Assembly: GCA_013140765.1 (NCBI GenBank)
Contig: JABFSE010000031.1
Span: 1 to 47,440 of the forward strand
Direction of reading: 5' to 3'
DNA: 47,440 nucleotides
From: Sulfuriferula sp.
Lineage (GTDB): Bacteria; Pseudomonadota; Gammaproteobacteria; Burkholderiales; Sulfuriferulaceae
Below the pieces are notes generated by a model. The model saw only the letters and a list, made by a program, of their open reading frames with translations. It was not told where the DNA came from and made no database searches. Made by a program: the position numbers and the translations under genes. Below, piece by piece: positions 25,797-35,195 of the stretch (position 1 is its first letter; every line of letters starts with the position of its first letter).

Positions 25797-25871
25797 TTGC
25801 GTATCGGCTTGCCAGCGACGGAAATGGATAGCGGGAAGTTGCGGCAGGGATTGATGAAATGGCGGAGTTAG
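25797..25871 (+). pseudogene. Remnant of a second cobD 3' end
   Basis: Directly after the MocR stop, 25 codons read LRIGLPATEMDS / GKLRQGLMKWRS and then stop. The intact cobD gene ends LRIGLPARAVGW / VRLEKALMNWRN. The 20 bases TTGCGTATCGGCTTGCCAGC are identical in both (22644-22663 in cobD). There is no start or upstream part. This is a scar of a duplicated or replaced cobD at the edge of an inserted segment. Confidence 0.8.
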
Positions 25872-26046
25872 CATTTCTATAGTGCAAAATGGTGCTTACA
25901 AATCGAAACTTTATCTTTGGATTTGTAATGGCGATTGGCAAGTGGGATTGTGGTATATAAAAAATACGGGGTAATGCCAGAGAGTGATAAAATATTATTT
26001 CTCAATCGCTTACCGTTCCAGTAGATGTTAATAAGGAAAGCTATCT

Positions 26047-26337
26047 ATGCGACCATCGCAGGTGCTTGATCTCAAACGTAATGCCGTCCGCGAATCGATA
26101 AGTCGCTTTCGCGTGGCTAATCTGCGTGTCTTTGGTTCGGTAGTTCGCGGTACAGATCATGATGGTAGCGACCTTGATTTGCTGGTGGATGCGCTACCAG
26201 GCGCAACGCTGTTCGACTTAGGCGATCTGCAAGTTGAATTGGAATCCATACTAGGTATCCATGTTGATTTGTTGACCCCCGCTGACTTGCCGCCAAAGTT
26301 TCGCGCCAAAGTGCTTGCCGAAGCCCAGCCAGTATGA
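26047..26337 (+). CDS. MNT-type nucleotidyltransferase antitoxin (second copy)
   Basis: A 96-aa minimal nucleotidyltransferase with FGSVVRGTDHDGSDLDLLV (Gly-Ser followed by Asp-x-Asp) and the third Asp in GIHVDLLT. It is the antitoxin of an MNT/HEPN pair and would silence the next gene product by AMP transfer. Its last bases overlap the toxin gene start (ATGA). A ribosome site (AAGGAAAG) precedes the ATG at 26047. It interrupts the cob operon together with the MocR cassette. Confidence 0.9.
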   Translation: MRPSQVLDLKRNAVRESISRFRVANLRVFGSVVRGTDHDGSDLDLLVDALPGATLFDLGDLQVELESILGIHVDLLTPADLPPKFRAKVLAEAQPV

Positions 26338-26702
26338 ACGATCATCGTCTTGCTGATTATCTTGAACATATTCGTCAGGCCGCAACGGACGCGTGTAGCT
26401 TCGTTGACGGTCTAGAGCAGATTGATTTTGTTGATGATAAGCGCACTCAACAGGCTGTTATTATGAGCCTTATTATCGTTGGTGAGGCGGCAACAAAGGT
26501 GATGGATAATTACGCCGCGTTCACACAAGCACACGCAGAAGTACCTTGGCGCAGTATGCGTGGTATGCGCAACCGCATTGCGCATGGTTATTTCGACATT
26601 AACCTCGATGTCGTGTGGGAGACTGTGCAAACGGCGCTGCCTGAACTGTTAAAGAAATTGCCCACCGTGTGCGAAGACGCGAATAACGAAGACCCCAGCT
26701 GA
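26334..26702 (+). CDS. HepT-like HEPN toxin (DUF86)
   Basis: A 122-aa DUF86/HepT protein. The RX4HXY ribonuclease motif is present as RNRIAHGYFDIN near residues 82-89, followed by the usual VWETVQTALPEL helix. It is translationally coupled to the MNT gene. This is the better-conserved of the two HEPN toxins in the window. The first one (15175-15624) has a longer insertion and clearly different sequence. Confidence 0.92.
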   Translation: MNDHRLADYLEHIRQAATDACSFVDGLEQIDFVDDKRTQQAVIMSLIIVGEAATKVMDNYAAFTQAHAEVPWRSMRGMRNRIAHGYFDINLDVVWETVQTALPELLKKLPTVCEDANNEDPS

Positions 26703-26747
26703 TAAGTGCTGCGACTTATAGATACTGCATCATTAAACTCAGGCAAT

Positions 26748-28226
26748 ATGAATAACGTACCCAGCACACCGCATCCCGCCGCCACCCTCATGATCCAAGG
26801 CACGACCTCAGACGCAGGCAAGAGCACGCTGGTTGCCGCGCTGTGCCGCTGGTTGCACAGGCAGGGCATCGCCGTTGCGCCGTTTAAGCCGCAGAATATG
26901 GCGTTGAACAGTGCGGTCACTATTGACGGTGGCGAAATCGGGCGGGCACAGGCGGCGCAAGCGCAGGCGTGTGGTTTGCCGCCGCATACGGACATGAACC
27001 CGGTGTTGCTCAAGCCCAATTCTGACACGGGGGCGCAAGTCATTATCCACGGGCACAGTATAGGCAATATGCACGCGCTGGACTATCACGCTTATAAAAG
27101 CACGGCACGGGCGGCGGTGTTTGCGTCGTATCATCGGCTGGCAGCGCAGTATGATGCGGTTATCGTCGAGGGTGCGGGCAGTCCTGCGGAAATCAATTTG
27201 CGTGAGGGCGACATTGCCAACATGGGCTTTGCCGAGGAAGCCGATTGCCCCGTGATACTCATCGCCGACATCGACCGTGGCGGCGTATTCGCGCATCTGG
27301 TGGGGACGTTGGCGTTGTTATCTGAGTCCGAACAGGCGCGGGTGGTGGGCTTTGTCATCAATCGCTTTCGCGGCGATTTGAGCTTGTTGCAATCAGGGCT
27401 GGATTGGCTGGAGGCAAAAACGGGCAAGCCTGTGTTGGGCGTGTTGCCGTATCTGCATGGGCTGAATCTTGCCGCTGAAGATGCGATTCCGCGTGGTGCG
27501 AGTGCCACCACGACCAAATTCAACATCATCATTCCCGCTCTGCCGCGTATCAGCAATCATACTGACTTTGACGCACTGCGGCTGAATCCGCTGGTTAATC
27601 TGCAATTTATCGCCCCCGATGCCGCGCCGCCTGCCGCTGATTTGATTATTCTGCCAGGTTCCAAATCCGTCCGTGCTGATTTGGCTTGGTTGCGCCAGCA
27701 AGGTTGGGATAGCGCTATCCACAAACATCTGCGCTATGGTGGCAAAATTATAGGCATTTGCGGCGGCTTGCAAATGCTGGGCAACGCCATTCACGACCCG
27801 CTGGGCATAGAAGGTGCGGCGGGCAGTAGCGTGGGATTGGGCTTGCTGGATTTTGCAACCACGCTTGCCGCGCACAAACAGCTACGCAACGTCAGCGGTA
27901 CGCTCAGTCTCAATGGCGCACTAATAGCGGGCTACGAAATCCATGCAGGTATCACCAGCGGCGCGGCACTCGCTCACCCCGCCGCGCACTTGAGCGACGG
28001 GCGCACCGATGGCGCAATCTCCGCCGACGGGCAAATTCTCGCCAGCTACGTGCATGGCTTATTCGACACGCCAGCCAGTTGCGACGCGCTGTTGGCATGG
28101 GCAGGCTTGTGTCACGCCGCCAGCCCCGACCTGCACACGCTGTATGAAACCAGCCTGAATTGCCTCGCTGATAACATCGAAGCACACTTGGATATCGCCA
28201 AACTAAAAACATGGTTAAAAATATGA
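26748..28226 (+). CDS. cobQ: Cobyric acid synthase
   Basis: A 492-aa glutamine amidotransferase (CobQ/CbiP) that amidates the four remaining side chains of adenosylcobyrinate diamide. The N-terminal ATP domain has [19 protein letters not shown] and [10 protein letters not shown]. The glutaminase domain has [13 protein letters not shown], the nucleophile in [12 protein letters not shown], and His in AGYEIHAG. The ATG at 26748 is chosen over a GTG at 26706, because the family starts only a few residues before the P-loop strand. It resumes the cob cluster after the inserted segment. Confidence 0.95.
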   Translation: MNNVPSTPHPAATLMIQGTTSDAGKSTLVAALCRWLHRQGIAVAPFKPQNMALNSAVTIDGGEIGRAQAAQAQACGLPPHTDMNPVLLKPNSDTGAQVIIHGHSIGNMHALDYHAYKSTARAAVFASYHRLAAQYDAVIVEGAGSPAEINLREGDIANMGFAEEADCPVILIADIDRGGVFAHLVGTLALLSESEQARVVGFVINRFRGDLSLLQSGLDWLEAKTGKPVLGVLPYLHGLNLAAEDAIPRGASATTTKFNIIIPALPRISNHTDFDALRLNPLVNLQFIAPDAAPPAADLIILPGSKSVRADLAWLRQQGWDSAIHKHLRYGGKIIGICGGLQMLGNAIHDPLGIEGAAGSSVGLGLLDFATTLAAHKQLRNVSGTLSLNGALIAGYEIHAGITSGAALAHPAAHLSDGRTDGAISADGQILASYVHGLFDTPASCDALLAWAGLCHAASPDLHTLYETSLNCLADNIEAHLDIAKLKTWLKI

Positions 28227-28729
28227 CCCACCTAATACTCGGCGGCGCACGCTCAGGCAAAAGCCGCTATGCCGAACAATTGGCGATAGCCAGCCAGCAA
28301 GCCGTCACCGTCATTGTTACTGCGCAAGCGAATGATGACGAAATGGCATTGCGCATCGCCCATCATCAGGCTAACCGACCCGCGCATTGGCAAGTCGTAG
28401 AATCGCCATTTAATCTCGCTCACACGCTGAAAACACACGCACAAGACGGGCATTGCCTGATAGTTGATTGTCTGACATTATGGCTTACTAATCTGTTATG
28501 CCAAGCACCTGCGCAATTGCAACAAGAAAAAGCCGCGCTTATTGCCGCGTTGCCGACACTCAAAGGTACGGTGTTATTGGTCAGTAACGAAGTGGGTTCG
28601 GGCATCATCCCCATGGGCGAATTGACGCGGCAGTTTGTTGATGAAGCGGGTTGGTTGAATCAAGCTGTGGCAAGCGTGAGTGAACAGGTGACGCTGGTGG
28701 TGGCTGGGTTGCCGTTGGGGTTGAAATAA
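28223..28729 (+). CDS. cobU: Adenosylcobinamide kinase/guanylyltransferase
   Basis: A 168-aa CobU/CobP enzyme that phosphorylates adenosylcobinamide and then adds GMP for nucleotide loop assembly. The P-loop [24 protein letters not shown] and [12 protein letters not shown] are all visible. The ATG at 28223 overlaps the cobQ stop (ATGA); an ATG four codons earlier is possible. cobS, cobT and the phosphatase are not in the window, so the final steps must be encoded elsewhere. Confidence 0.94.
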   Translation: MTHLILGGARSGKSRYAEQLAIASQQAVTVIVTAQANDDEMALRIAHHQANRPAHWQVVESPFNLAHTLKTHAQDGHCLIVDCLTLWLTNLLCQAPAQLQQEKAALIAALPTLKGTVLLVSNEVGSGIIPMGELTRQFVDEAGWLNQAVASVSEQVTLVVAGLPLGLK

Positions 28730-28762
28730 GAAGTGAATTTTTATTAACTTGGAGCTTTTGAC

Positions 28763-29227
28763 ATGAAGAAATTATTTTTAGTGCTAATGTTGTTGAGTAT
28801 CACAGTACCCAGCTGGGCAAGTAGTAAAGCGATTTATGAACAACAAATCAAAGGCGAGCTGGCAAGTAATTACGACAAAATCAGTGCGGCATTGGAGGCT
28901 AATGGCTTTTATGTCATTTTTGAACCTAATGTGGGTAAAAACCTTGAGGGTATGGCCAGCGATTTAGGTAAAGATTACAACCGTAATCAACTTGAGGGCA
29001 TACGGAGCATGGTGTTTTGCAATGCGCGTTATGCTAATCGTCTGTCGAATGTCGATCCTGCAGCATTGGCATTATGCCCGTTACACCTTACGTTGATTCA
29101 AAAAAACGGCGTGACAACAGTCTTGTTTGTTAAACCTAGCGTGGTCACACAGGGTAGTCCAGCACAGCCTGTGGCACAAGAGATAGAAACGGCAGTTATT
29201 AAGCTAATAGCGACAACGGCCAAGTAA
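28763..29227 (+). CDS. Secreted DUF302-like protein
   Basis: A 154-aa protein with a clear signal peptide (KKLFLVLMLLSITVPSWA, cut after about residue 19), then a DUF302-type domain (YDKISAALEANGFYVIFEP, PLHLTLIQKNGVTTVLFVKPS). The two cysteines in the mature part (VFCNAR and ALCPLH) may form a disulfide. It is periplasmic. Its role is unknown, and it is not obviously part of the cob operon although it lies close behind. Confidence 0.8.
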   Translation: MKKLFLVLMLLSITVPSWASSKAIYEQQIKGELASNYDKISAALEANGFYVIFEPNVGKNLEGMASDLGKDYNRNQLEGIRSMVFCNARYANRLSNVDPAALALCPLHLTLIQKNGVTTVLFVKPSVVTQGSPAQPVAQEIETAVIKLIATTAK

Positions 29228-29303
29228 AATGCTTAGGTTAAATGGTAGATAATTAAATGGAATAAATCTATTTAATTTGTAGGTGTTTTTACTACAAAAT
29301 ATG

Positions 29304-29309
29304 TATAAT
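29304..29309 (+). promoter_or_regulatory. -10 box before the secreted two-repeat protein
   Basis: TATAAT lies 28 bases before the ATG at 29338, preceded by an inverted repeat (TTTGTAG at 29276-29282 with CTACAAA at 29292-29298). No good -35. Confidence 0.4.
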
Positions 29310-29337
29310 GACTAATCTCTATCGTAAGGAGTTAATC

Positions 29338-29865
29338 ATGCGTACCCTATTTACTATGTTTATTGTTCTGTTTTGCACTAATGTGGTGTATGCGGAATCT
29401 TGTATAAACGCGCACGGGCTGAAAAAGCCGCAGAGTAATACCAGTCCTTGTGCTGGTGATTCGTCTGTCAATAATCAGACAAAGTCTATAGAAAATCGTG
29501 CTATGCAGATGCCTTTATCTACGCAATTGAGCAGTGTGGGTAATTTGCATCGTGCAGCATCGTTGGCAATCGTGCCTGAAACTGCACCACCATCTGATTA
29601 TGCTTTTGTGCGTTGCCAGTCAGGTTACGAGCCTAGGCTCGCGCAAGCGCAAGATTTTACTTGTGTGAGTCATCATATTGCGATGCGAACAGCTATGGAA
29701 AATTCGAATGCTTTTGTAGCAGGGAAGCCAAATCCAATGACGACTAATCTTGATGGCTCTTGTAAGAGTCCTAGTTATTACCCTCGTCGTGCGACTGCGG
29801 ATGATAATGTTTGCGTACACCGCGCATCGTATGCCAGAGCGCAGGTTGATAATGACAATGAGTAG
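29338..29865 (+). CDS. Secreted protein with duplicated Cys motif
   Basis: 175 aa. The signal peptide (TLFTMFIVLFCTNVVYA) is followed by a mature part with six cysteines. Two copies of C-x-S-x-Y-x-P-R-x-A-x-A-x-D-x-x-C-V are visible, at Cys93-Cys109 and Cys142-Cys159 (CQSGYEPRLA... and CKSPSYYPRRA...). This pattern is found in assorted secreted bacterial proteins. The ATG at 29338 has TAAGGAG at seven bases; an upstream ATG at 29308 lies on the -10 box and is rejected. Function unknown. Confidence 0.75.
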   Translation: MRTLFTMFIVLFCTNVVYAESCINAHGLKKPQSNTSPCAGDSSVNNQTKSIENRAMQMPLSTQLSSVGNLHRAASLAIVPETAPPSDYAFVRCQSGYEPRLAQAQDFTCVSHHIAMRTAMENSNAFVAGKPNPMTTNLDGSCKSPSYYPRRATADDNVCVHRASYARAQVDNDNE

Positions 29866-30024
29866 GCGTTAAACAGAGGCTGTTGGTCTGTATGAGTGTG
29901 AATAGTCCCACGTGCAATATAGACCGAGCCTTTTCTTTGGTATTTCATGGCAGATACCGACAAATTTACGTGATTTTGTATATCTTTGGGTATAATTTAT
30001 CATTCCTTAGCCGATGATAATTAC

Positions 30025-31113
30025 ATGCAAACTCTTACCGTTGCCCTTGGTAGTCGTAGCTACCCTATCCACATAGACACTAATCTGCTTAACCAGCCTG
30101 AGCTTATCGTTGCGCATTTGCCGCAGAAGCGGGTGGCGGTGGTGACTAACACCACGGTTGCACCACTGTATCTGGAAAAATTGACGGCAGGTTTGGTCGC
30201 GCAGGGCGTGGCTGTTGTGCCGATTATTTTGCCTGATGGTGAGGCGTATAAAACCTGGGAAACGCTGAATCTGATTTTTGATGCGCTGCTGACCAATCGC
30301 TGTGAGCGCAAAACTACGCTAATCGCCTTGGGCGGTGGCGTGATAGGCGATTTGACGGGATATGCGGCGGCGAGTTATTTGCGCGGCGTGCCGTTTATCC
30401 AGATTCCGACGACATTACTGGCGCAGGTGGATTCGTCTGTGGGCGGCAAGACAGGGATTAACCATCCGCTGGGTAAGAATATGATAGGTGCGTTTTATCA
30501 GCCACAATTGGTGCTGGCAGATACCAGCACGCTGGCAACGCTATCTGCGCGTGAATTATCTGCGGGGCTGGCGGAGGTGATTAAATATGGCTTAATTTAC
30601 GATGCTGAGTTCTTTGTCTGGCTGGAAGACAACATGGCGGCGTTGCGTGCGCTGGATAAAGCCGCCATTGCATACGCGGTGCATCGTTCCTGCGAGATTA
30701 AAGCCGAAGTGGTGGCGCAGGATGAGCGCGAAGCTGGCATACGTGCGTTGCTGAATCTGGGGCATACGTTTGGTCATGCGATAGAGTCGGGTATGGGCTA
30801 TGGCAACTGGCTGCATGGCGAAGCCGTCGCTGCGGGTACGGTGCTGGCGGCGGATGTGTCGCAGCGTATGGGGTTGCTGAAAATCTCTCAAGTTGAGCGT
30901 ATTCGTACCTTGTATCGTGCGGCGGGCTTGCCTGATAGTGCACCTGATTTGGGCGCAGAAAAATATATGGATTACATGGGGCTGGACAAAAAAGTGGCGG
31001 GCGGGCGTATCCATTTTGTGCTGTTGCGTGGCATCGGTGAGGCGTTTGTGAGCGCAGATATACCTGAAGCTGATTTAACTGCCGCGTTGACGCATTATGT
31101 CCACGCCATTTAA
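30025..31113 (+). CDS. aroB: 3-dehydroquinate synthase
   Basis: A 362-aa shikimate pathway enzyme that turns DAHP into 3-dehydroquinate, using NAD and a metal ion. The motifs [38 protein letters not shown] and [13 protein letters not shown] (metal-binding His) are visible. The ATG at 30025 gives [14 protein letters not shown], the normal start; a TTG 13 codons upstream sits in the TATAAT box (29991-29996). aroK, its common upstream partner, is missing here. dgt overlaps its 3' end by 17 bases. Confidence 0.96.
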   Translation: MQTLTVALGSRSYPIHIDTNLLNQPELIVAHLPQKRVAVVTNTTVAPLYLEKLTAGLVAQGVAVVPIILPDGEAYKTWETLNLIFDALLTNRCERKTTLIALGGGVIGDLTGYAAASYLRGVPFIQIPTTLLAQVDSSVGGKTGINHPLGKNMIGAFYQPQLVLADTSTLATLSARELSAGLAEVIKYGLIYDAEFFVWLEDNMAALRALDKAAIAYAVHRSCEIKAEVVAQDEREAGIRALLNLGHTFGHAIESGMGYGNWLHGEAVAAGTVLAADVSQRMGLLKISQVERIRTLYRAAGLPDSAPDLGAEKYMDYMGLDKKVAGGRIHFVLLRGIGEAFVSADIPEADLTAALTHYVHAI

Positions 31114-32233
31114 GCTGGCGGCGTATGCCGCGCATGATGTTGCCTCCCAAGGTCGTCACCACGTCGAGCCGTCTGCCGCGCCGCGTGGCGAGTTTCAGCG
31201 TGACCGTGACCGCATTATCCATTCGGGTGCGTTTCGGCGGCTGGAATACAAAACCCAGGTGTTTGTGAACCACGAGGGGGATTTATTCCGCACACGTCTG
31301 ACGCATAGCTTGGAAGTCGCGCAAATCGGGCGCTCTATGGCGCGGATATTGCGGCTGAATGAGGACTTGGTCGAGGCTATCGCACTGGCACATGATTTGG
31401 GGCACACACCATTTGGGCACGCAGGGCAAGATGCGCTTAATGCGTGCATGAAAAATTATGGCGGCTTTGAGCATAACCTGCAAAGCCTGCGTGTAGTGGA
31501 TAAGCTGGAACAGCGTTATGCTGAATTCGACGGCTTGAATCTGTGTTTTGAAACCCGTGAAGGCATACTCAAGCATTGTGCGTTGGATAATGCGCGGCAG
31601 TTGGGCGATGTCGGCTTGCGTTTCTTAAATCGCCAACAACCTAGCTTGGAAGCGCAATTGGCGAATCTGGCAGATGAAATTGCTTATAATAACCATGATG
31701 TGGATGACGGCTTGCGGTCGGGTTTAATTACGCTGGCACAATTGGCAGAGGTGGCTTTGTTTGCCCGTCATCTTGACGAAGTGCGGACGCATTATCCGCA
31801 ATTAAACGAGCGTCGTGTGGTGCATGAAACGGTGCGGCGGATGATCAATGCGCTGGTATCAGACTTAATCGCACATAGTCAGGCGGCGATAGCGGCGGCA
31901 GGTGTGGCAACGTTAGATGACGTGCGTGCCGCGCCGCCATTGATAGGCTTTAGTACAGAAATAGCTAAACAAAATCTCGAGCTGAAGCAGTTTCTGCGTA
32001 AAAATCTTTATCGTCATTATCGCGTCAATCGCATGACAACCAAGGCGGCACGTGTGGTTAGCGAGCTGTTCCAAGTATTTATTAGCACGCCTGCTTTATT
32101 ACCAACGGAACATCAGCCTAAATCAGGCGAAGACACGCCGCGTGTGATTGCAGATTATATTGCAGGGATGACGGATAGATACGCGATGCGCGAATATCGG
32201 CGTTTATTTGCGATTGAGGATGTGCTGGTTTGA
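31097..32233 (+). CDS. dgt: dGTP triphosphohydrolase-like HD protein
   Basis: A 378-aa HD-domain nucleotide hydrolase of the bacterial Dgt-like group, which hydrolyses dNTPs to nucleoside and triphosphate. Visible are [13 protein letters not shown] (first His), [14 protein letters not shown] (His-Asp pair and following His), and [14 protein letters not shown] (last Asp). It overlaps aroB, as is common in betaproteobacteria. Substrate specificity is not certain. Confidence 0.9.
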   Translation: MSTPFKLAAYAAHDVASQGRHHVEPSAAPRGEFQRDRDRIIHSGAFRRLEYKTQVFVNHEGDLFRTRLTHSLEVAQIGRSMARILRLNEDLVEAIALAHDLGHTPFGHAGQDALNACMKNYGGFEHNLQSLRVVDKLEQRYAEFDGLNLCFETREGILKHCALDNARQLGDVGLRFLNRQQPSLEAQLANLADEIAYNNHDVDDGLRSGLITLAQLAEVALFARHLDEVRTHYPQLNERRVVHETVRRMINALVSDLIAHSQAAIAAAGVATLDDVRAAPPLIGFSTEIAKQNLELKQFLRKNLYRHYRVNRMTTKAARVVSELFQVFISTPALLPTEHQPKSGEDTPRVIADYIAGMTDRYAMREYRRLFAIEDVLV

Positions 32234-32236
32234 TGG

Positions 32237-32683
32237 TCATGGTTTGATATACACGTAACCTTCTTTTGCTTGTAGTCGGACTATTTCTACCACGCCAGAG
32301 GGAACGATGGTTGCTGGGTAAGCGACATCAGCGGCGGTGAGTTTACGACTTTTCAGTGTGTTATTGCAGACTTTGAAATCCACGCCTTGTTGTGCCAGCG
32401 TTTCCATGATGACGTTGTAAGGGTTGCCATTGGCATCTTGCGCATTTTTGAGCATAAAGTTAATTCCTGTACCGTAGCCGACCACAGCGATTTTGGTGTC
32501 GGGCGTTTCGGCTAATTGGTTTTCTACATTGCGTAGCAACATAGATGCGCGTGAGGCATCGTTAATTTGGTAAACCACTTTGATTTGGTCGGTGCCAGCT
32601 TTGTCGGCGGCAGCCGCCATGGGGGCTAACATCAAATTAAATAGTGCGGTGCTGAGTATGAAAAAATAGTGTATGGTTTTCAT
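32237..32683 (-). CDS. Secreted DsrE-family protein
   Basis: A 148-aa protein with a signal peptide (TIHYFFILSTALFNLMLAPMAAA), then a DsrE/DsrF-type Rossmann-like domain (IKVVYQINDASRASMLLRNVENQL...IAVVGYGTGINFML) with one Cys in DFKVCNNTL. Similar periplasmic proteins are found near sulfur or redox genes, but nothing of the sort is adjacent. The ATG at 32683 is chosen because only it gives a signal peptide; the longer frame reads across the divergent rsuA promoter. Confidence 0.8.
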   Translation of the reverse strand: MKTIHYFFILSTALFNLMLAPMAAAADKAGTDQIKVVYQINDASRASMLLRNVENQLAETPDTKIAVVGYGTGINFMLKNAQDANGNPYNVIMETLAQQGVDFKVCNNTLKSRKLTAADVAYPATIVPSGVVEIVRLQAKEGYVYIKP

Positions 32684-32741
32684 TGCGTTGGCATCTCTTA
32701 TCGTTAAGGTTAATGAAGTTGTTAAATAGGTTTTGTGCATC

Positions 32742-33449
32742 GTGAGTAAATTAAGTTTAGATAGAATACTACAATCGCAGGGTTTCGGTACACGCAAATA
32801 CTGCCAGCAATTGGTGGGTGAGGGTATGGTCAGCATAGCTGGCGCGGTGTTTACGGATGTGCGTGTCAAAATTGAAACGGCGGGTTTGGTGTTCAATTTG
32901 TTTGATACCGACTGGGTGTATCGTGAGCGGGTTTATATCGCGCTTAATAAGCCTGCTGATTTTGAGTGTTCGCGCAAACCTAGTCACCATCCCGGTGTGC
33001 TGTCTTTATTGCCTGAGCAATTTTCTTGGCGCGACGTTCAGCCTGTGGGGCGTTTGGATCATGATACGACAGGCTTATTGCTATTGTCGGATGATGGCGC
33101 GTTTATCCATGCGCAGTCATCACCTAAACGCCATGTACCCAAGCTGTATTTAGCGACCACGCATGTAGCAGTGACGGATGCGCTGGTTGCGGCTTTGATT
33201 AAAGGGGTGAAGCTGCATGATGAGCCTGCGCCATTGGCGGCAGTGATGTGTCGTCAAGTTGGTGAGTTCCAATTGGAGATAGTGTTGGCGCAAGGTAAGT
33301 ATCATCAGGTAAAACGTATGTTAGCAGCGGCTGGTAATCATTGTGATGCGTTGCAACGTATCGCGATAGGCGGCTTGACGCTGACGGAGTTGAATCTTGC
33401 TGAGGGTGATTGGCGTTATTTGGACGCGGCGCATTTAGCCATGCTTTAG
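32742..33449 (+). CDS. rsuA: Pseudouridine synthase of the RsuA type
   Basis: About 235 aa. The N-terminal S4 RNA-binding domain (LDRILQSQGFGTRKYCQQL) is followed by the catalytic domain with the Asp in VGRLDHDTTGLLLLSDDG. It makes the single pseudouridine in 16S rRNA helix 18 (position 516 in E. coli). The GTG at 32742 is preferred over a TTG three codons earlier; neither has a strong ribosome site. Its stop overlaps the end of the convergent GGDEF-EAL gene by 15 bases. Confidence 0.9.
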   Translation: MSKLSLDRILQSQGFGTRKYCQQLVGEGMVSIAGAVFTDVRVKIETAGLVFNLFDTDWVYRERVYIALNKPADFECSRKPSHHPGVLSLLPEQFSWRDVQPVGRLDHDTTGLLLLSDDGAFIHAQSSPKRHVPKLYLATTHVAVTDALVAALIKGVKLHDEPAPLAAVMCRQVGEFQLEIVLAQGKYHQVKRMLAAAGNHCDALQRIAIGGLTLTELNLAEGDWRYLDAAHLAML

Positions 33450-35075
33450 GCGTTGGCTGACGTAAGCGATGCTGTTTTTATTGTGCATAACTATCCAAGC
33501 GGCGACATCTTCTGCGGGCATGGGTTTGCTGAAGTAATAGCCTTGCGCAATATCGCAACCTAAAATTTGTAATACCTCTAGCACGTCGGCGGTTTCTACC
33601 CCTTCGGCAACGACACGATAACCCATATTGTGCGCCATGACGATGGTGGCGTGGACGATAATGGCATCGTTTTCGTCCGTGGTAATGTCGGTTACAAAAG
33701 ATTTGTCAATTTTAATCTCGGAAGCGGGCAGGCTTTTCAGGTAGGCAAGCGACGAGAAACCTGTACCAAAATCATCAATTGAACATTGCACCCCCAGTTT
33801 GCTTAAAGTAGTGAGCGTGGTATTGGCGAGTGTGGGGTTGCTCATCATGCTGCTTTCAGTGACTTCTAATATCAGACTGTCAGGCGGCGTATGGTAGGTG
33901 GCGATGGCTTTTGCAATGTCGTCGGGCAGGTTTTCGTCACTTAAATTACGCATGGAGAGGTTGATAGCTACTTTGACAGTCAGTCCTAATGCGTGCCATT
34001 CCTCAAGTTGCGCCAATACGCTGTGTAGCACGGCAAAGGTAATTGTTTTCATCACACCAACGCGTTCGGCGATGGGGATAAACTTGTCTGGTGGCACATC
34101 ACCTAAAATAGGGTGATGCCAGCGCACTAAGGCTTCTAATCCGCACGTAGTACCGTCATGTAAATTTATTTTGGGTTGGTAATGTACGCTTAGTTGTTTA
34201 GTGAGGTCTGAATGCTTGAGCGCGGCAATGAGATTGAGCTGGCTTAAACTGGCTTCATTGATACCTGCCGCATACAGTGTTACACCGCCACCACTGCGTT
34301 TAGCCGCATACATGGCGACATCGGAGTTTTGCAATAATTCTTGTGCGGCATCGCCATGTTCGGGATACATGGCGATGCCTATGCTGCCGCCTATACTCAA
34401 GCGATGGCCATCAATAATAAACGGCTCATCGACTAATGCCAGAATTTTTTTGCTTAATGCGAGTGCTTCTTTTTTGCTGAAATTTTCGAATACAAAACCA
34501 AACTCATCTCCCCCCATGCGTGCCACCATGCGCGATAGACTGGTTAAATGGCGCAAGCGTTGTGCTAACGCGATGAGTAATTCGTCACCGTAATGATGCC
34601 CTAGTGTATCATTCACATCTTTGAAACGATTTAGATCCATCATCAAAATCGCAATAGGTTTTTTGGTTACGTTAGCGGTGGTAATGGCGTTTTCTATGCG
34701 TTCCATGAGTAGCCGGCGATTGGGTAGGCTAGTGAGGCTGTCGTGTAGCCACCCACGACGTTCGCGGTACATGATTTCACGCACGTATTGCAAGGTCTTG
34801 ACGCTTACGTTCATAGTGATGAGCGTAAATAGACCGCCGCCACAGAAGATGCCAGATACAATGAGATCAACTATGCTGGTTTCACGACTTGCTATGCTGA
34901 GTGCGTAGGCGACAAATCCGAGTATGAATAGCCACAGGAAGCTAAATAACAAGCGCCAACCTGCTAAATTTCGAGTATGTTCGTCCTTGAGTAAGACGCG
35001 AGCATAAAGAATCGCGCGAAACATGAGGATGATGCCGATAGCAATAAGGGTGAGGCTGATGTTCTTCACGTGCAT
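33435..35075 (-). CDS. Membrane GGDEF-EAL cyclic-di-GMP protein
   Basis: 546 aa. Three membrane helices (about 7-29, 40-61, 68-88) with little periplasmic sequence are followed by a GGDEF domain and an EAL domain. The cyclase motif is intact (MGGDEFGF, 188-192). The EAL motif (LEALVRW, 314-316) and the metal ligands in INLS, EVTES, DDFGTGFSS, IKIDKSF and AEGVET are also present, so both activities are possible. The inhibitory RxxD site just before GGDEF is missing. It is a single gene between two convergent or divergent neighbours. Confidence 0.93.
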   Translation of the reverse strand: MHVKNISLTLIAIGIILMFRAILYARVLLKDEHTRNLAGWRLLFSFLWLFILGFVAYALSIASRETSIVDLIVSGIFCGGGLFTLITMNVSVKTLQYVREIMYRERRGWLHDSLTSLPNRRLLMERIENAITTANVTKKPIAILMMDLNRFKDVNDTLGHHYGDELLIALAQRLRHLTSLSRMVARMGGDEFGFVFENFSKKEALALSKKILALVDEPFIIDGHRLSIGGSIGIAMYPEHGDAAQELLQNSDVAMYAAKRSGGGVTLYAAGINEASLSQLNLIAALKHSDLTKQLSVHYQPKINLHDGTTCGLEALVRWHHPILGDVPPDKFIPIAERVGVMKTITFAVLHSVLAQLEEWHALGLTVKVAINLSMRNLSDENLPDDIAKAIATYHTPPDSLILEVTESSMMSNPTLANTTLTTLSKLGVQCSIDDFGTGFSSLAYLKSLPASEIKIDKSFVTDITTDENDAIIVHATIVMAHNMGYRVVAEGVETADVLEVLQILGCDIAQGYYFSKPMPAEDVAAWIVMHNKNSIAYVSQRLKHG

Positions 35076-35195
35076 CCATCCGTAATATGTTTTTTTAGTA
35101 TGTTTTTATAAACTTAAATTATTTTTTAACTCATCTCGCTAAGTGTTTATTTTTTTGTTATATTTAGCCAGTTCGTTATGATAAAGGTGATAGCC

